Shown: positions 1 to 8,179, numbered from the stretch's first letter. The stretch: 64,000 nucleotides of DNA from Mesorhizobium wenxiniae (GCF_002284535.1 NZ_NPKH01000020.1:868001-932000), one strand, 5' to 3'. The notes: generated by a model from the sequence alone, not told the origin. Numbers and translations: made by a program.

Positions 1-194
1 TGTCCGACCGTCGCGCCGAGGCTGTTGCCGAAGCCCTGACCAATGCCTTCAGTATCCCGCCGGAGAACCTGACGACACAGGGCTATGGCGAGGAGTACCT
101 CAAGGTCAACACGTCGGAGCCGAACCGCGAGAACCGTCGCGTCGCCATCCGCCGGATCACCTCGCTGGTGGCGCCGGTAGCAAGTGCGAATTAA
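1..194 (+). CDS. OmpA-family C-terminal domain protein (3' fragment)
   Basis: Only the last 63 codons are present; the gene begins before the window and reads in frame from base 3 to the TAA at 192-194. The visible part carries the end of an OmpA/MotB peptidoglycan-binding fold: a RAEAVAEAL helix, a GYGEEYL turn and the NRENRRVAIR signature that closes these domains. Proteins with this domain anchor the outer membrane or a periplasmic partner to peptidoglycan. The N-terminal part, which would tell a porin-like barrel from a lipoprotein or a MotB-type protein, is missing. A perfect 11-bp hairpin follows seven bases after the stop. Confidence 0.8.
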   Translation, partial: SDRRAEAVAEALTNAFSIPPENLTTQGYGEEYLKVNTSEPNRENRRVAIRRITSLVAPVASAN

Positions 195-200
195 CTCGCA

Positions 201-441
201 ATTCCAGAAACCTGACCCGGTTTCTGGAATCTATGCGGGAAGACGTAGCCCACCCCGGTTTCACCGGGATGGGCAATTTCCGGCAATGAGCCGAGGTTGA
301 AGGAGAATGTACGTCGCGATTTAGCCAGGCATTGAATCGCGAGGTCGTCCACCCCAGATTCTGACCAGGGCTTCCCTGCCCTGTCCCGACTCCAGCGGGA
401 CACATGAGCCCCGCCGGTACCCCCTCGCCGGCGGGGTTTTT
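201..441 (+). other. Hairpin-rich non-coding stretch, possible structured RNA
   Basis: No convincing gene lies between the OmpA stop and the SDR stop at 543. Instead there are consecutive inverted repeats: a perfect 11-bp stem (201-211 with 220-230), an 11-bp stem with one mismatch (249-259 with 263-273), a 7-8 bp stem (315-321 with 335-341), a short GTCCC/GGGAC stem (383-401) and a final GC stem followed by five T (409-441). A plain 3' end needs only one terminator, so this may be a structured 3' UTR or an independent small RNA. No known RNA family was recognised. Confidence 0.4.
409..441 (+). terminator. Rho-independent terminator
   Basis: A perfect 9-bp stem, CCCCGCCGG with CCGGCGGGG, and a 10-base loop are followed by TTTTT at 437-441. 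It ends transcription from the OmpA gene or from the hairpin-rich stretch upstream. Confidence 0.8.
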
Positions 442-542
442 GTTTCCGGCTTCGGTGTTGAACTGAAGCCTATGCCTAGACAATTCTGCACGGTCGCCTC
501 AAAGCCAGCAAGGCTGAGGAGTGAGAACGGCGTCTGGTGCCG

Positions 543-1409
543 TCAGTAGATACTTTTGATGTTGGTTTCCGAATTCGAAAACACCTCGTCGGGCACGAAG
601 AAATCGCCGGCAAGCGGGCCTGTTGCATCAGGCGCATAGATCGAAAAATCGCTGACGCCCTCGGCGCGCAGCACCTCCTCGTCGATGTAGAAATTGCCGG
701 TCGCTTCGCGCGACGGCCTGAGCAGGATCGCATGCGCGGCATCCGCCATGATATCGGACGAACGGCTCATCGCCGCTACTGTCGCCCCGCCCAGAAGATT
801 GCGCACCGCTGCCGTATCGATCGTCGAGATCGGCCACAGCGAATTGACGGCGATGCCGTCCCTGGCGAACTCCGCGCTCATGCCCAGCGTGCACATCGAC
901 ATGCCGAATTTGGCCATCGTATAGGCGACATGGTTCTTGAACCATTTGGCCTTCATGTCGAGCGGCGGCGCCAGATTCAAGATGTGAGGATTGTCAGCCA
1001 ACTTCAGGTGCGGAATGCACATTTTGGAAACCAGGAACGTGCCGCGGGCGTTGATCTGGTGCATCAGATCGTAGCGCTTCATATCGGTTTCCAGTGTGCC
1101 GGTGAGTTGGATGGCGCTGGCATTGTTGATGCAGATGTCGATGCCGCCGAACTTTTCGACGGTCCGGGCGACCGCCTCGGCTACCTGCCCCTCCTCGCGT
1201 ATGTCGCACAACATCGGCAGCGCCTTGCCGCCTGCCTGCTCGATCTCCTCAGCCGCCGTGTAGATCGTACCCGGCAGCTTCGGGTGCGGCTCGGCGGTCT
1301 TGGCCGCGATCGTCACATTGGCGCCGTCGCTCGCAGCGCGCAGCGCGATCGCCAGCCCGATACCGCGCGACCCGCCGGAGATGAACAGCGTCTTTCCCTT
1401 GAGCGACAT
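543..1409 (-). CDS. SDR-family NAD(P)-dependent oxidoreductase (HSDL2-like)
   Basis: A 288-residue short-chain dehydrogenase. The dinucleotide-binding motif GGSRGIG is at residues 12-18, NNAS at 96-99, and the active-site YTMAK (Tyr163, Lys167) sits in a segment like that of hydroxysteroid dehydrogenase-like 2 proteins. The position where I recall these proteins having Ser before a PPL tripeptide is Ala147 here, so catalysis may be altered. The start at 1409 is chosen because AGGGAGG precedes it and the protein begins right before the Rossmann fold; an upstream in-frame ATG adds 21 residues without homology. The substrate is unknown. The LuxR-type gene upstream on the same strand is 107 bases away. 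Confidence 0.85.
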   Translation of the reverse strand: MSLKGKTLFISGGSRGIGLAIALRAASDGANVTIAAKTAEPHPKLPGTIYTAAEEIEQAGGKALPMLCDIREEGQVAEAVARTVEKFGGIDICINNASAIQLTGTLETDMKRYDLMHQINARGTFLVSKMCIPHLKLADNPHILNLAPPLDMKAKWFKNHVAYTMAKFGMSMCTLGMSAEFARDGIAVNSLWPISTIDTAAVRNLLGGATVAAMSRSSDIMADAAHAILLRPSREATGNFYIDEEVLRAEGVSDFSIYAPDATGPLAGDFFVPDEVFSNSETNIKSIY

Positions 1410-1516
1410 GTCTTGCGCCTCCCTTGCAACATTACAAGCGTGATCCTTGCGCGGCGGTCGCGTGCCGCGCAAGGCCCAACACGCCGGATGTTGATTACGC
1501 TGCGTAGGCTCGGAGG

Positions 1517-2182
1517 TTAGACCAGCACCAGGCCTTGCCGCATGGCGATGGCGATTGCGTCGGTGCGGTTGGCCGCACCTAGCTTGATCAGGATCGCCGC
1601 GACGTGGAACTTCGCCGTGTGCACGGAAATGTTCAAGCGCCGCGCGATCACCTTGTTGGGCGCGCCCTCGGCCAACAGCGCCAGCACTTCGCTCTCGCGC
1701 GGCGAAAGCGCCGGCCGCTCGGTCCTGTCGTCGACCGGCTCCTCGTCGGAGAGGTCGTCGTCATGGAAAGCGAAATCGTCATGCCGATCAGACAAGGGGC
1801 GGCCCTCGCCCGAAATCCGGTAGCCAGCCGCCGCCAGCCGCGCGGCGGCAGCGATCAGCAGATCGTCCGCTGCCGCCGGCAGCACGGCAAACACGGTATC
1901 GGCGGGCCGCTGCCGCCTGCCTCGTTGAGACAAGAGCACCTGGGGCATCGCGGGATCGGTGGCCGCACCTTCCAGCCCTCCGCCCTCCAGGGCTTCTCTT
2001 TCCAGGCTATTGTCATCGACGACCGCGACATCGGCTTTGTCGCCGCTCTCGCTGTTGCCAGCCACAATCGGCAGCAGATCGTCAGTCGCGGCAAGGGCCG
2101 TGGACAGGTGTTCGGCACGTACTGCGTCATCGAGCGCGATCAGCACCGTCAGCCGCCGCCCCGTGATCCCGTGACTTGCCAT
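1517..2182 (-). CDS. LuxR-type transcriptional regulator with degenerate N-terminal domain
   Basis: 221 residues. The C-terminal part, about residues 159-221, is a clear LuxR/FixJ helix-turn-helix (LSPRESEVLALLAEG, then NKVIARRLNISVHTAKFHV). The N-terminal 120 residues look like a much altered receiver domain: hydrophobic strands and a VVDD motif at 54-57 where a phospho-Asp could sit, but no full receiver signature. An acidic linker (about 131-158) joins them. It lies 8 bp downstream of the pseudoprotease gene on the same strand, so the two are probably cotranscribed and may work together. The signal and targets cannot be read from the sequence. Confidence 0.85.
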   Translation of the reverse strand: MASHGITGRRLTVLIALDDAVRAEHLSTALAATDDLLPIVAGNSESGDKADVAVVDDNSLEREALEGGGLEGAATDPAMPQVLLSQRGRRQRPADTVFAVLPAAADDLLIAAAARLAAAGYRISGEGRPLSDRHDDFAFHDDDLSDEEPVDDRTERPALSPRESEVLALLAEGAPNKVIARRLNISVHTAKFHVAAILIKLGAANRTDAIAIAMRQGLVLV

Positions 2183-2190
2183 CGATCTTC

Positions 2191-3063
2191 TCAGTTCAGC
2201 GGCTTTTCGCCGATGGTCAGCACGACATCGCGCCGTTCGCCGCCGCGTGCCACGCCGAGCGTCACCGACGCGCCGGCGCTGTCAGGCCCGAGCCTGCGGA
2301 TCAGGTCGCGCGGGCCATGCACGGCTTCGCCGTTCCACGACACGATGATGTCGCCAAGATGTAGGCCGGCGGCCTTCGCCGGGCCATTGTCGTCGAGGCT
2401 CATCACCATCGCGCCATGCGTGTCGCCGTTGCGGATCGGATGCAGGCCGGCGCCGAGATAGCCGCGCGCGACATGGCCCTTCTCGCGCAGCGTCGCTGCC
2501 GCCCGCTCGATCGTCTCGTAAGGCATGACCAGCGCCCGCCGGCGCGGCCCGAACAGCAGCATGCCGATCAGTGCGCCCTTGGCGTCGAGCACCGGGCCGC
2601 CCTCGAAACGGCCGCCGGCATTGACGGCCAGATTGATGCGTCGGTCGATCGTGCCGCCGCGCATCGAGCGCCAAGCCGGACCGACCTCACCGACCGTGCC
2701 GAATGCGGCGAGCCCCGCGCCGTCGCTATTGCCGATGGCGATGGCGAGATGGCCCGGCCGCACCGTGCCTGCCTTGGCCAGCGACGGCACGTCCGGCGCG
2801 CCGGTCGGCTTCAGAAGGGCCGTCCCAGTGGAGGGATCGCGGCCGACCAACTCAGCCTTCACCTTGTCGCCCGAAGAAAGCGTCAGCTCGATCTCCTCGC
2901 CGGCCTCCACCGCCTCCTGGGCAGCGATAAAATAGCCGTCGCGCCAATGGAAGGCGGTCGCGGTGCGACGCTGATGCGTGGCGAAGCTCGCTGTCGCCGG
3001 CGCCGCTGCGGCGGCGATATCGGCGATGGCATCGGAAAATGCGCTCAGATTGAAGTCGCTCAT
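2191..3063 (-). CDS. Trypsin-fold/PDZ pseudoprotease (DegP-like, no catalytic triad)
   Basis: 290 residues aligning end to end with the active DegP-like protein encoded divergently at 3334. Each catalytic position is replaced: His by Glu50 (DGYFIAAQE against DGLVVTNFH), Asp by Gly80 (RDPSTGTALL against RDPDTDIALV) and Ser by Glu154 (GRFEGGP against GNSGGP). The PDZ domain, about residues 200-285, is kept (GYLGAG, LHLGDIIVSWNG). No signal peptide is evident, so it may be cytoplasmic. The start at 3063 follows a GGAG motif. A binding, scaffolding or sensing role with the neighbouring LuxR regulator is an inference. Confidence 0.85.
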   Translation of the reverse strand: MSDFNLSAFSDAIADIAAAAAPATASFATHQRRTATAFHWRDGYFIAAQEAVEAGEEIELTLSSGDKVKAELVGRDPSTGTALLKPTGAPDVPSLAKAGTVRPGHLAIAIGNSDGAGLAAFGTVGEVGPAWRSMRGGTIDRRINLAVNAGGRFEGGPVLDAKGALIGMLLFGPRRRALVMPYETIERAAATLREKGHVARGYLGAGLHPIRNGDTHGAMVMSLDDNGPAKAAGLHLGDIIVSWNGEAVHGPRDLIRRLGPDSAGASVTLGVARGGERRDVVLTIGEKPLN

Positions 3064-3084
3064 GTTGGTCTCCTGGGTTTTGTC

Positions 3085-3184
3085 GCATCGGCCCGAAAAT
3101 CGGAATCGATTTTCGGAAAGCACGATGCGAGAACTCAAAGTCTTAGAGCGTACTTTGAGAGTCCAATGGACGCTCGTCGCTCTA
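3085..3184. repeat. Dispersed intergenic repeat A, copy 1
   Basis: About 100 bp running from GCATCGGCCCGA to GTCGCTCTAA. It matches 51141-51240 in the same orientation with scattered substitutions. Both copies contain a TTTCGGAA segment, GCACGATGCG and a TCGCTCT end. It lies between the divergent pseudoprotease and protease genes, so it could affect either promoter. Confidence 0.75.
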
Positions 3185-3333
3185 ACCCAGATATCGCTCG
3201 GCAGCGCGTTCGCGGGTACTCGCCTGACGGCTAGTTGGGCGTTGGACTGGCCATCTGGTCAGGTCGCGGCCGATCCGGCCGCTCCGCACATATAGGCATC
3301 CTTCATCTTGCTCTAAAGACACGGAGCCCTGCC

Positions 3334-4281
3334 ATGTCCCTCCCCGCCCAGCAATTGCAATTCGACGATGCGCTGCTCGATGATTATTCGGCAACGGTCG
3401 CCGATGCCGTGGACCGCATCGGTCCCGCCGTCTGCCGCATCGAGCGCATCGGTGGTGCCGGCGGCCAAGGCTCCGGCTTCGTCCTCACGCCGGACGGGCT
3501 GGTCGTCACCAACTTCCACGTCGTCGGCGATGCCCGCACCGTCCGCGTCACCATGCCGGACGGCGTCTCCAGAGAAGGCCGTGTTCTCGGCCGCGACCCC
3601 GACACCGACATCGCGCTGGTGCGTGCCGACGGCAGCTTTGCCGATATCGCGCCGCTCGGCGATTCCAAGCGTCTGCGGCGCGGCCAGATCGCCATTGCCA
3701 TCGGCAACCCGCTCGGCTTCGAATGGACCGTCACATCAGGCGTCGTGTCGGCGCTCAGCCGCTCGATGCGCGCCTCCACCGGCCGGCTGATCGACGACGT
3801 CATCCAGACCGACGCAGCACTCAACCCCGGCAATTCCGGCGGACCGCTGGTGTCGTCGGCGGGCGAGGTCATCGGCGTCAATACCGCCATGATCCATGGT
3901 GCGCAAGGCATCGCCTTCGCGGTTGCCTCCAACACCGCCAATTTCGTCATTTCGGAGATCATCCGCTTCGGCCGCGTCCGCCGCGCCTTCATCGGCGTCT
4001 CGGCCGACACGACAAACCTGCCGCGCCGCGCCGCCCTGCTGTCGCAAGTGTCGAGCAGCACGGCGGTGCGCCTGCGCAGCGTCGAGGCGAACAGCCCGGC
4101 GGCCAAGGCCGGGCTCAGGGAAGGCGACATCATCGCCGCCATCGACGGACGCCCGGTCACCGGCGTCGACGATCTGGTGCGTCTGCTCGACGCCGAGCGC
4201 ATCGGCCGCGAGACGCTGTGCACGGTGGTGCGCCGCTCCGGCATTACTCAGGTCACGGTGATGCCGGTGGCGCGAAGCTAA
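3334..4281 (+). CDS. DegP/HtrA-like trypsin-family serine protease with PDZ domain
   Basis: 315 residues with an intact triad: His62 in TNFHVV, Asp92 in DPDTDIAL and Ser168 in NPGNSGGPL. A C-terminal PDZ domain, about residues 215-310, carries GLREGDIIAAIDG. It is shorter than E. coli DegP and has one PDZ domain. No signal peptide is visible from the chosen ATG, and the 33-codon upstream extension does not supply a convincing one, so the compartment is uncertain. It is divergent from a homologous pseudoprotease, which suggests duplication and specialisation. The start is chosen at the ATG before SLPAQQLQF, where the globular domain begins. Confidence 0.9.
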   Translation: MSLPAQQLQFDDALLDDYSATVADAVDRIGPAVCRIERIGGAGGQGSGFVLTPDGLVVTNFHVVGDARTVRVTMPDGVSREGRVLGRDPDTDIALVRADGSFADIAPLGDSKRLRRGQIAIAIGNPLGFEWTVTSGVVSALSRSMRASTGRLIDDVIQTDAALNPGNSGGPLVSSAGEVIGVNTAMIHGAQGIAFAVASNTANFVISEIIRFGRVRRAFIGVSADTTNLPRRAALLSQVSSSTAVRLRSVEANSPAAKAGLREGDIIAAIDGRPVTGVDDLVRLLDAERIGRETLCTVVRRSGITQVTVMPVARS

Positions 4282-4284
4282 CGA

Positions 4285-5196
4285 TTATCGCGACGCATAG
4301 ATCTGGCCAAGCAGCGAAACCAGCAGCACGGCCAGCTCTCCGGTCGGATCGAGGTCAGGATCGAAAATGGTCATATCCATTCCGGTGCAGCGCGGATCCG
4401 CTACCAGCGCCGCGAGAATGGCGACGAGATCGTCGGGATCGATGCCGGGACTGCCTGGTGAATCCACCGCCGGCATCACAGTCTGATCGAGCGCATCGAC
4501 ATCGAAATGCACCCAATAGGGCCAGCCGGTTCGCGCCAGCGTGGTCCAGGTCTTTTCCAGGACCTTTGCCGCGCCAAGCTCTCGTACGGCAAAGACGTCG
4601 ATCAGCGTCATCGCGGTCGAATTGATGTCAGGCCAGGCGAAGTCGGGGTCGCGGTTCTCGCGTTCGCCGATCTGAACCACCTGTTCGTCCGCAACAAGCG
4701 GGCTTGCGATTTCAGGCCAGTCGGTCAGCAACGGCTCGCCACGTCCGGTGGCGAGCGCAAGGTCCATGCCGGCGACCGAGCCGAGCGAAGCGTTGATGTC
4801 GTAGTTGCCCGGATGGCGGAAATCGCTGTGGCCGTCGACATGGACCAGCGCCAGCGGACCAGATCGCCGTGCAGCAGCCAGTGCGCCAAGCAGGACCGCG
4901 CAGTCGCCGCCGACGACCAGCGGGAATTCGCCTCGTCCCAGCGCGCCGGCAACAACTTCGGCGAGTCCGAGGTTGAAGCTGCGTATCGCGTTGCCGTTGC
5001 GCAGCCGGGTGCCCGGCTGCGGCTCCGTGCTATAGGCGGGCCGATCAAGATCAACCACTTTGGCGGGCGCAAGCGTCTCGATCAAGCCGGCTTCGGTCAA
5101 TGCCTGCGGCGCACGCCACGTCCCCGGTATATGATCTGGTCTCAGCGGGCGGAGGCCAAGGTTTGAGGGTGCGCGGACAAGGCAGATTTCACGCAT
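4285..5196 (-). CDS. Arginase/agmatinase-family ureohydrolase
   Basis: 303 residues of the ureohydrolase fold, which uses two manganese ions to hydrolyse guanidino compounds. Visible motifs are GGDC at 96-99, DGHSD at 121-125 and FDVDALD at 231-237, giving most Mn ligands. The first ligand motif is GGDH in classical arginases, so Cys replaces His here; related uncharacterised proteins share this. The substrate could be arginine, agmatine or another guanidino acid and cannot be assigned. The gene converges on the protease gene, with only 3 bp between the two stop codons. A second, more divergent member lies at 19464-20342. Confidence 0.85.
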   Translation of the reverse strand: MREICLVRAPSNLGLRPLRPDHIPGTWRAPQALTEAGLIETLAPAKVVDLDRPAYSTEPQPGTRLRNGNAIRSFNLGLAEVVAGALGRGEFPLVVGGDCAVLLGALAAARRSGPLALVHVDGHSDFRHPGNYDINASLGSVAGMDLALATGRGEPLLTDWPEIASPLVADEQVVQIGERENRDPDFAWPDINSTAMTLIDVFAVRELGAAKVLEKTWTTLARTGWPYWVHFDVDALDQTVMPAVDSPGSPGIDPDDLVAILAALVADPRCTGMDMTIFDPDLDPTGELAVLLVSLLGQIYASR

Positions 5197-5318
5197 GGAA
5201 TGGGCCCAGGGTTGCCAAGCTCACCATAGACCACGAATGCCCGCCCGGTCACGCGGCCCGAGCCGTCCCCTCACCTCTGCCGACAGTTCCTGTCGCGGGG
5301 CGTCGTTCAGGCTCCCGG

Positions 5319-5732
5319 TCAACCTTCAACAAACTGCGCCAGGAACTCCGCGCTCGGCGGGATCGGTTTAATCACGTCGATCAGCACGCCATTGGGGTCT
5401 TTGGTGATGAAATGACGCTGGCCGAAGGGTTCGTTGCGCAAGGACCGCATGATCGGCAGGCCGGCGGCCAGGATCCGTTCGTAGACCGCGTCCGGATCCT
5501 TGACCTCGAAATTGATCAGCAGCCCCGACGTTCGGCCACGCCCCTCCTCAGGTATCGTCTCGTGGTCGCCTTGGACGATGCCAAGATTGACCCGGCGATC
5601 CTCGGCCGACTGCAGATGCACATACCAGTCGCTCGCAAACAGCGGCTTGAAACTGAAGTGCTTGATATAGAATGCCTTCGTGCCGGCAACGTCGCCCGTC
5701 ATCAGCACCGGATAATAGCTCGTCGTCTTCAT
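5319..5732 (-). CDS. Glyoxalase/bleomycin-resistance-fold (VOC) protein
   Basis: 137 residues, one vicinal-oxygen-chelate module pair typical of small VOC proteins: [17 protein letters not shown] begins the first beta-alpha-beta unit and [18 protein letters not shown] ends the second. Members bind a metal and act on electrophilic small molecules or sequester antibiotics; this one's substrate is unknown. The ATG at 5732 follows GGAGAAGGAAAG. The gene is divergent from a TetR regulator, with two operator-like repeats in the 66-bp gap, so it is probably that regulator's main target. Confidence 0.85.
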   Translation of the reverse strand: MKTTSYYPVLMTGDVAGTKAFYIKHFSFKPLFASDWYVHLQSAEDRRVNLGIVQGDHETIPEEGRGRTSGLLINFEVKDPDAVYERILAAGLPIMRSLRNEPFGQRHFITKDPNGVLIDVIKPIPPSAEFLAQFVEG

Positions 5733-5752
5733 CTTTCCTTCTCCCGTCAGAT

Positions 5753-5800
5753 AACATACAGTCTGCATGTAAATTGTATTAACATACAGGCTGCACGTAT
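5753..5800. promoter_or_regulatory. Twin operator-like repeats between VOC gene and tetR
   Basis: AACATACAGTCTGCATGTA (5753-5771) and AACATACAGGCTGCACGTAT (5781-5800) are 28 bp apart, and each is an imperfect palindrome. The second covers the TetR start codon. The spacing suggests two TetR-family dimers bound on similar faces of the helix, repressing both divergent genes. Confidence 0.65.
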
Positions 5801-6425
5801 GCAACAGAAACCCGCGCGCCGCTCCAACCGCGATCGCACCGAAGCGACGCGCGCCGACCTGATCGCCGCGGCGCGAAAACTGTTCACCGACAAATCCTAT
5901 GCGGAGACCGGCACGCCAGAGATCGTGGCTGCGGCCGGCGTCACGCGCGGCGCTCTCTACCACCACTTTGCCGACAAGCAGGCGCTGTTCGCCGCGGTGG
6001 TCGAGCAAGAGGCGGCGGCTGTGGCGGAAGAGATCGAGCGCGCCTCGCCGCCCTCACTGTTTGCCCGTGACGCGCTGATCGCCGGTTCCGATGCCTACCT
6101 TGCCGCCATGCGCGCACCCGGCCGCACCCGGCTGCTGCTGCTCGACGGACCGGCCGTGCTCGGCCGCGCCGCAATGGACGACATCGATAACCGCCACGGC
6201 AACCGTTCCTTGCGCGAGGGCCTCGTCGCGGCGATGCGCGCGCAGACCATGACAAGATTGCCGGTGGAGGCACTGACCGCGCTGCTTGCCGCCGCCTTCG
6301 ATCGGGCGGCGCTCGCTGTCGAGGCCGGCGCCGAGACCGGCCCCTATCGCGAGGTGCTTGTCGCCCTTATCGATGGACTGTCTCCGACTCATCCTCAGGC
6401 ACCTGGCCCGGCTCGAACTCGTTGA
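5799..6425 (+). CDS. TetR/AcrR-family transcriptional regulator
   Basis: 208 residues. The N-terminal HTH spans about residues 12-58 ([17 protein letters not shown], then [17 protein letters not shown], a textbook TetR recognition helix). The C-terminal ligand-binding half is variable. It is divergent from the VOC gene and probably represses both through the twin repeats. The ATG at 5799 fits the usual 10-15 residues before the HTH and lies inside the second repeat. The 3' end overlaps the convergent LysR gene by 59 bp, which is unusual but uninterrupted in both frames. Confidence 0.9.
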   Translation: MQQKPARRSNRDRTEATRADLIAAARKLFTDKSYAETGTPEIVAAAGVTRGALYHHFADKQALFAAVVEQEAAAVAEEIERASPPSLFARDALIAGSDAYLAAMRAPGRTRLLLLDGPAVLGRAAMDDIDNRHGNRSLREGLVAAMRAQTMTRLPVEALTALLAAAFDRAALAVEAGAETGPYREVLVALIDGLSPTHPQAPGPARTR

Positions 6426-7314
6426 AGCAGCCGAGCTGCCGTTTGCACTGATCGATCAGCCAGGCTGCCGCGGGTTTCGGGCTTCGGTCGGTGCGATGCA
6501 TGGCAAACAGCGGCGAACGCACCTCGCTGTAAGGCTCGAGGTCGAGTTCCACCAGCCGGCCACTCGCCAGATCATCGGCGATCAGCCATCGCGGCAGCCC
6601 GCCCCAACCCAGACCCTCACGCATCAGCATATGCTTAGTGCGCAGGTCCGTCAGCCGCCAAGTGCGGTAGGCAAAGACGCCAAAGTCGCGCCCCTTGGTG
6701 CGCTCGGACTGGTCGGTGACAACGAGTTGGGTGTGTTCGCGCACCTCCTCGATCGCCACCGGCTTCGGCAGCAGCGCCAGCGGGTGGCTGGGCGCGGCGG
6801 CCAGAACTATCGACATGAAGCCGATGCGCACAAGGTGGACGTCGACCTCGCCCAGCAGGCCGCCAACACCGAGATCGGCTTGCCCGCTGACGACATGATC
6901 GGGGATCAGGCCGAGCGTGCCGATATGGAGGCGCAGCATCACGGTCGGAAACTGAGCCTCGAACGCCTTCAGCACCCGCACCAGCACCGGTGAGGGCAGT
7001 GCCGCATCGACCGACAGCGCCACTTCGGCCTCCAGCCCCTGATGGTAGCCGTCGACGCGCGAGCGGATGCGCTGCAGCACACCGGTCATGCGTCGCGCGT
7101 CCTCCAGCATCGCCCGGCCGATCTCGGTCAGCTGCGGCTCGCGCGTGCCCTCGCGCTCGAACAGTTGCAGCCCGAGCTGCGCCTCGAGATTGGCGATGGC
7201 ATAGCTGATGACCGATTGCGCGCGGTTGAGCTTGCGCCCGGCGGCGGAGAAACTGCCGGTGTCGGCCACCGTCACCAGGATTTGCAGTTGGTCGAGCGTC
7301 GGATTGGGTTGCAT
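6367..7314 (-). CDS. LysR-family transcriptional regulator
   Basis: 315 residues. The winged HTH is at residues 1-65 (LDQLQILVTVADTGSFSAAG, then QSVISYAIANLE), followed by a LysR substrate-binding domain. It is divergent from the azoreductase gene with a 108-bp gap, so it most likely controls that gene in response to a quinone or azo-like compound, as other LysR/flavodoxin-fold reductase pairs do; this is inferred from position. The final 20 codons overlap the end of tetR on the other strand. Confidence 0.9.
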   Translation of the reverse strand: MQPNPTLDQLQILVTVADTGSFSAAGRKLNRAQSVISYAIANLEAQLGLQLFEREGTREPQLTEIGRAMLEDARRMTGVLQRIRSRVDGYHQGLEAEVALSVDAALPSPVLVRVLKAFEAQFPTVMLRLHIGTLGLIPDHVVSGQADLGVGGLLGEVDVHLVRIGFMSIVLAAAPSHPLALLPKPVAIEEVREHTQLVVTDQSERTKGRDFGVFAYRTWRLTDLRTKHMLMREGLGWGGLPRWLIADDLASGRLVELDLEPYSEVRSPLFAMHRTDRSPKPAAAWLIDQCKRQLGCFNEFEPGQVPEDESETVHR

Positions 7315-7422
7315 AGCCTTATCCAGATTGTAGATGGATAGTATAAAAAATATTCCAGTTTTTCAAATGGGTCGAGAGCCCATATTTAGCGGGACAAATC
7401 GTTCCAGCCCTGGAGACCCGCC

Positions 7423-8058
7423 ATGTCCATCCTTCTTGTCACTTCCAGCCCGCGCGGCAATGCCTCGCACTCGACCCGTGTCGCCACCGAGCTCGCCGAG
7501 AAGCTGCTTGCGGCCGATCCTTCGGCCAAGCTGGTCGCACGCGATCTCGTGGCAAACCCGCTGCCGCACATCGATCCGGACTATTCGACCGGCATCTATA
7601 CGCCCGTCGAAGCTCGCACCCAGCGCCAAGCCGAGGTCGTCGGCGTTTCCGACGCTGTGTTGGATGAACTGTTTGCGGCCGACACCATCATCCTGGCCAC
7701 CGGCTTCATCAACTTCGGCATCTCGTCGACCCTGAAATCCTGGGTCGATCACGTCGCCCGCTCCGGCAAGACTTTTGCCTATGGCGAGAATGGCCCGAAG
7801 GGCCTGGTCACCGGCAAGAAGGTCTACATCGTCCTCGCCTCGGGCGGCATCTATTCGGAAGGCGCTGCCGTGCAGATGGACCACGCCATCCCTTATCTGC
7901 GCAGCGTGCTTGGCTTCATCGGCATGACCGACGTCGAAGTCATCCGCATCGAGGGCGTCGGCATGGGCCCCGACGCCGTCACCGCCGCTCTGGCCAAGGC
8001 ATCGGCCAAGGTGGATGCGGCGGTGGCCACGGCCGCAACGGTTGCCGCTGCCGCGTAG
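7423..8058 (+). CDS. azoR: FMN-dependent NADH-azoreductase
   Basis: 211 residues of the flavodoxin-like AzoR family, which reduces azo dyes and quinones with NADH through FMN. The N-terminal phosphate loop is SSPRGNASHS (residues 8-17), ATGFINFGISSTLKSWVDH matches the flavin-binding MYNFxxPxxLK region, and LASGGIY binds the isoalloxazine ring. It is close to the usual length of about 200 residues, with an Ala-rich tail. It is transcribed away from the LysR gene and is followed by a strong terminator. Confidence 0.92.
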   Translation: MSILLVTSSPRGNASHSTRVATELAEKLLAADPSAKLVARDLVANPLPHIDPDYSTGIYTPVEARTQRQAEVVGVSDAVLDELFAADTIILATGFINFGISSTLKSWVDHVARSGKTFAYGENGPKGLVTGKKVYIVLASGGIYSEGAAVQMDHAIPYLRSVLGFIGMTDVEVIRIEGVGMGPDAVTAALAKASAKVDAAVATAATVAAAA

Positions 8059-8084
8059 AGCGCGAACAACTGGTATCAGAACCG

Positions 8085-8115
8085 AAAAAGGCAGGCGCCG
8101 GGCGCCTGCCTTTTT
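8085..8115. terminator. Bidirectional rho-independent terminator
   Basis: A perfect 15-bp inverted repeat with a one-base centre: AAAAAGGCAGGCGCC, then GGCGCCTGCCTTTTT. The A and T tracts let it stop azoR (plus) and the HlyU-like gene (minus). Confidence 0.9.
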
Positions 8116-8179
8116 GCACTTGCCTGATGCCTGCAGCTTTACGTCGCTCCGAAGTCGCGCGACATTGCCATTCGCGACG

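Noticed and set aside
195-400. tRNA or tRNA fragment as an integration site
   Set aside because: No cloverleaf with a T-loop motif could be formed from the hairpins.
157-483. 108-codon open frame on the minus strand across the hairpin-rich stretch
   Set aside because: It overlaps the OmpA 3' end and the terminator, has no ribosome site or family signs, and the inverted repeats explain the sequence better.
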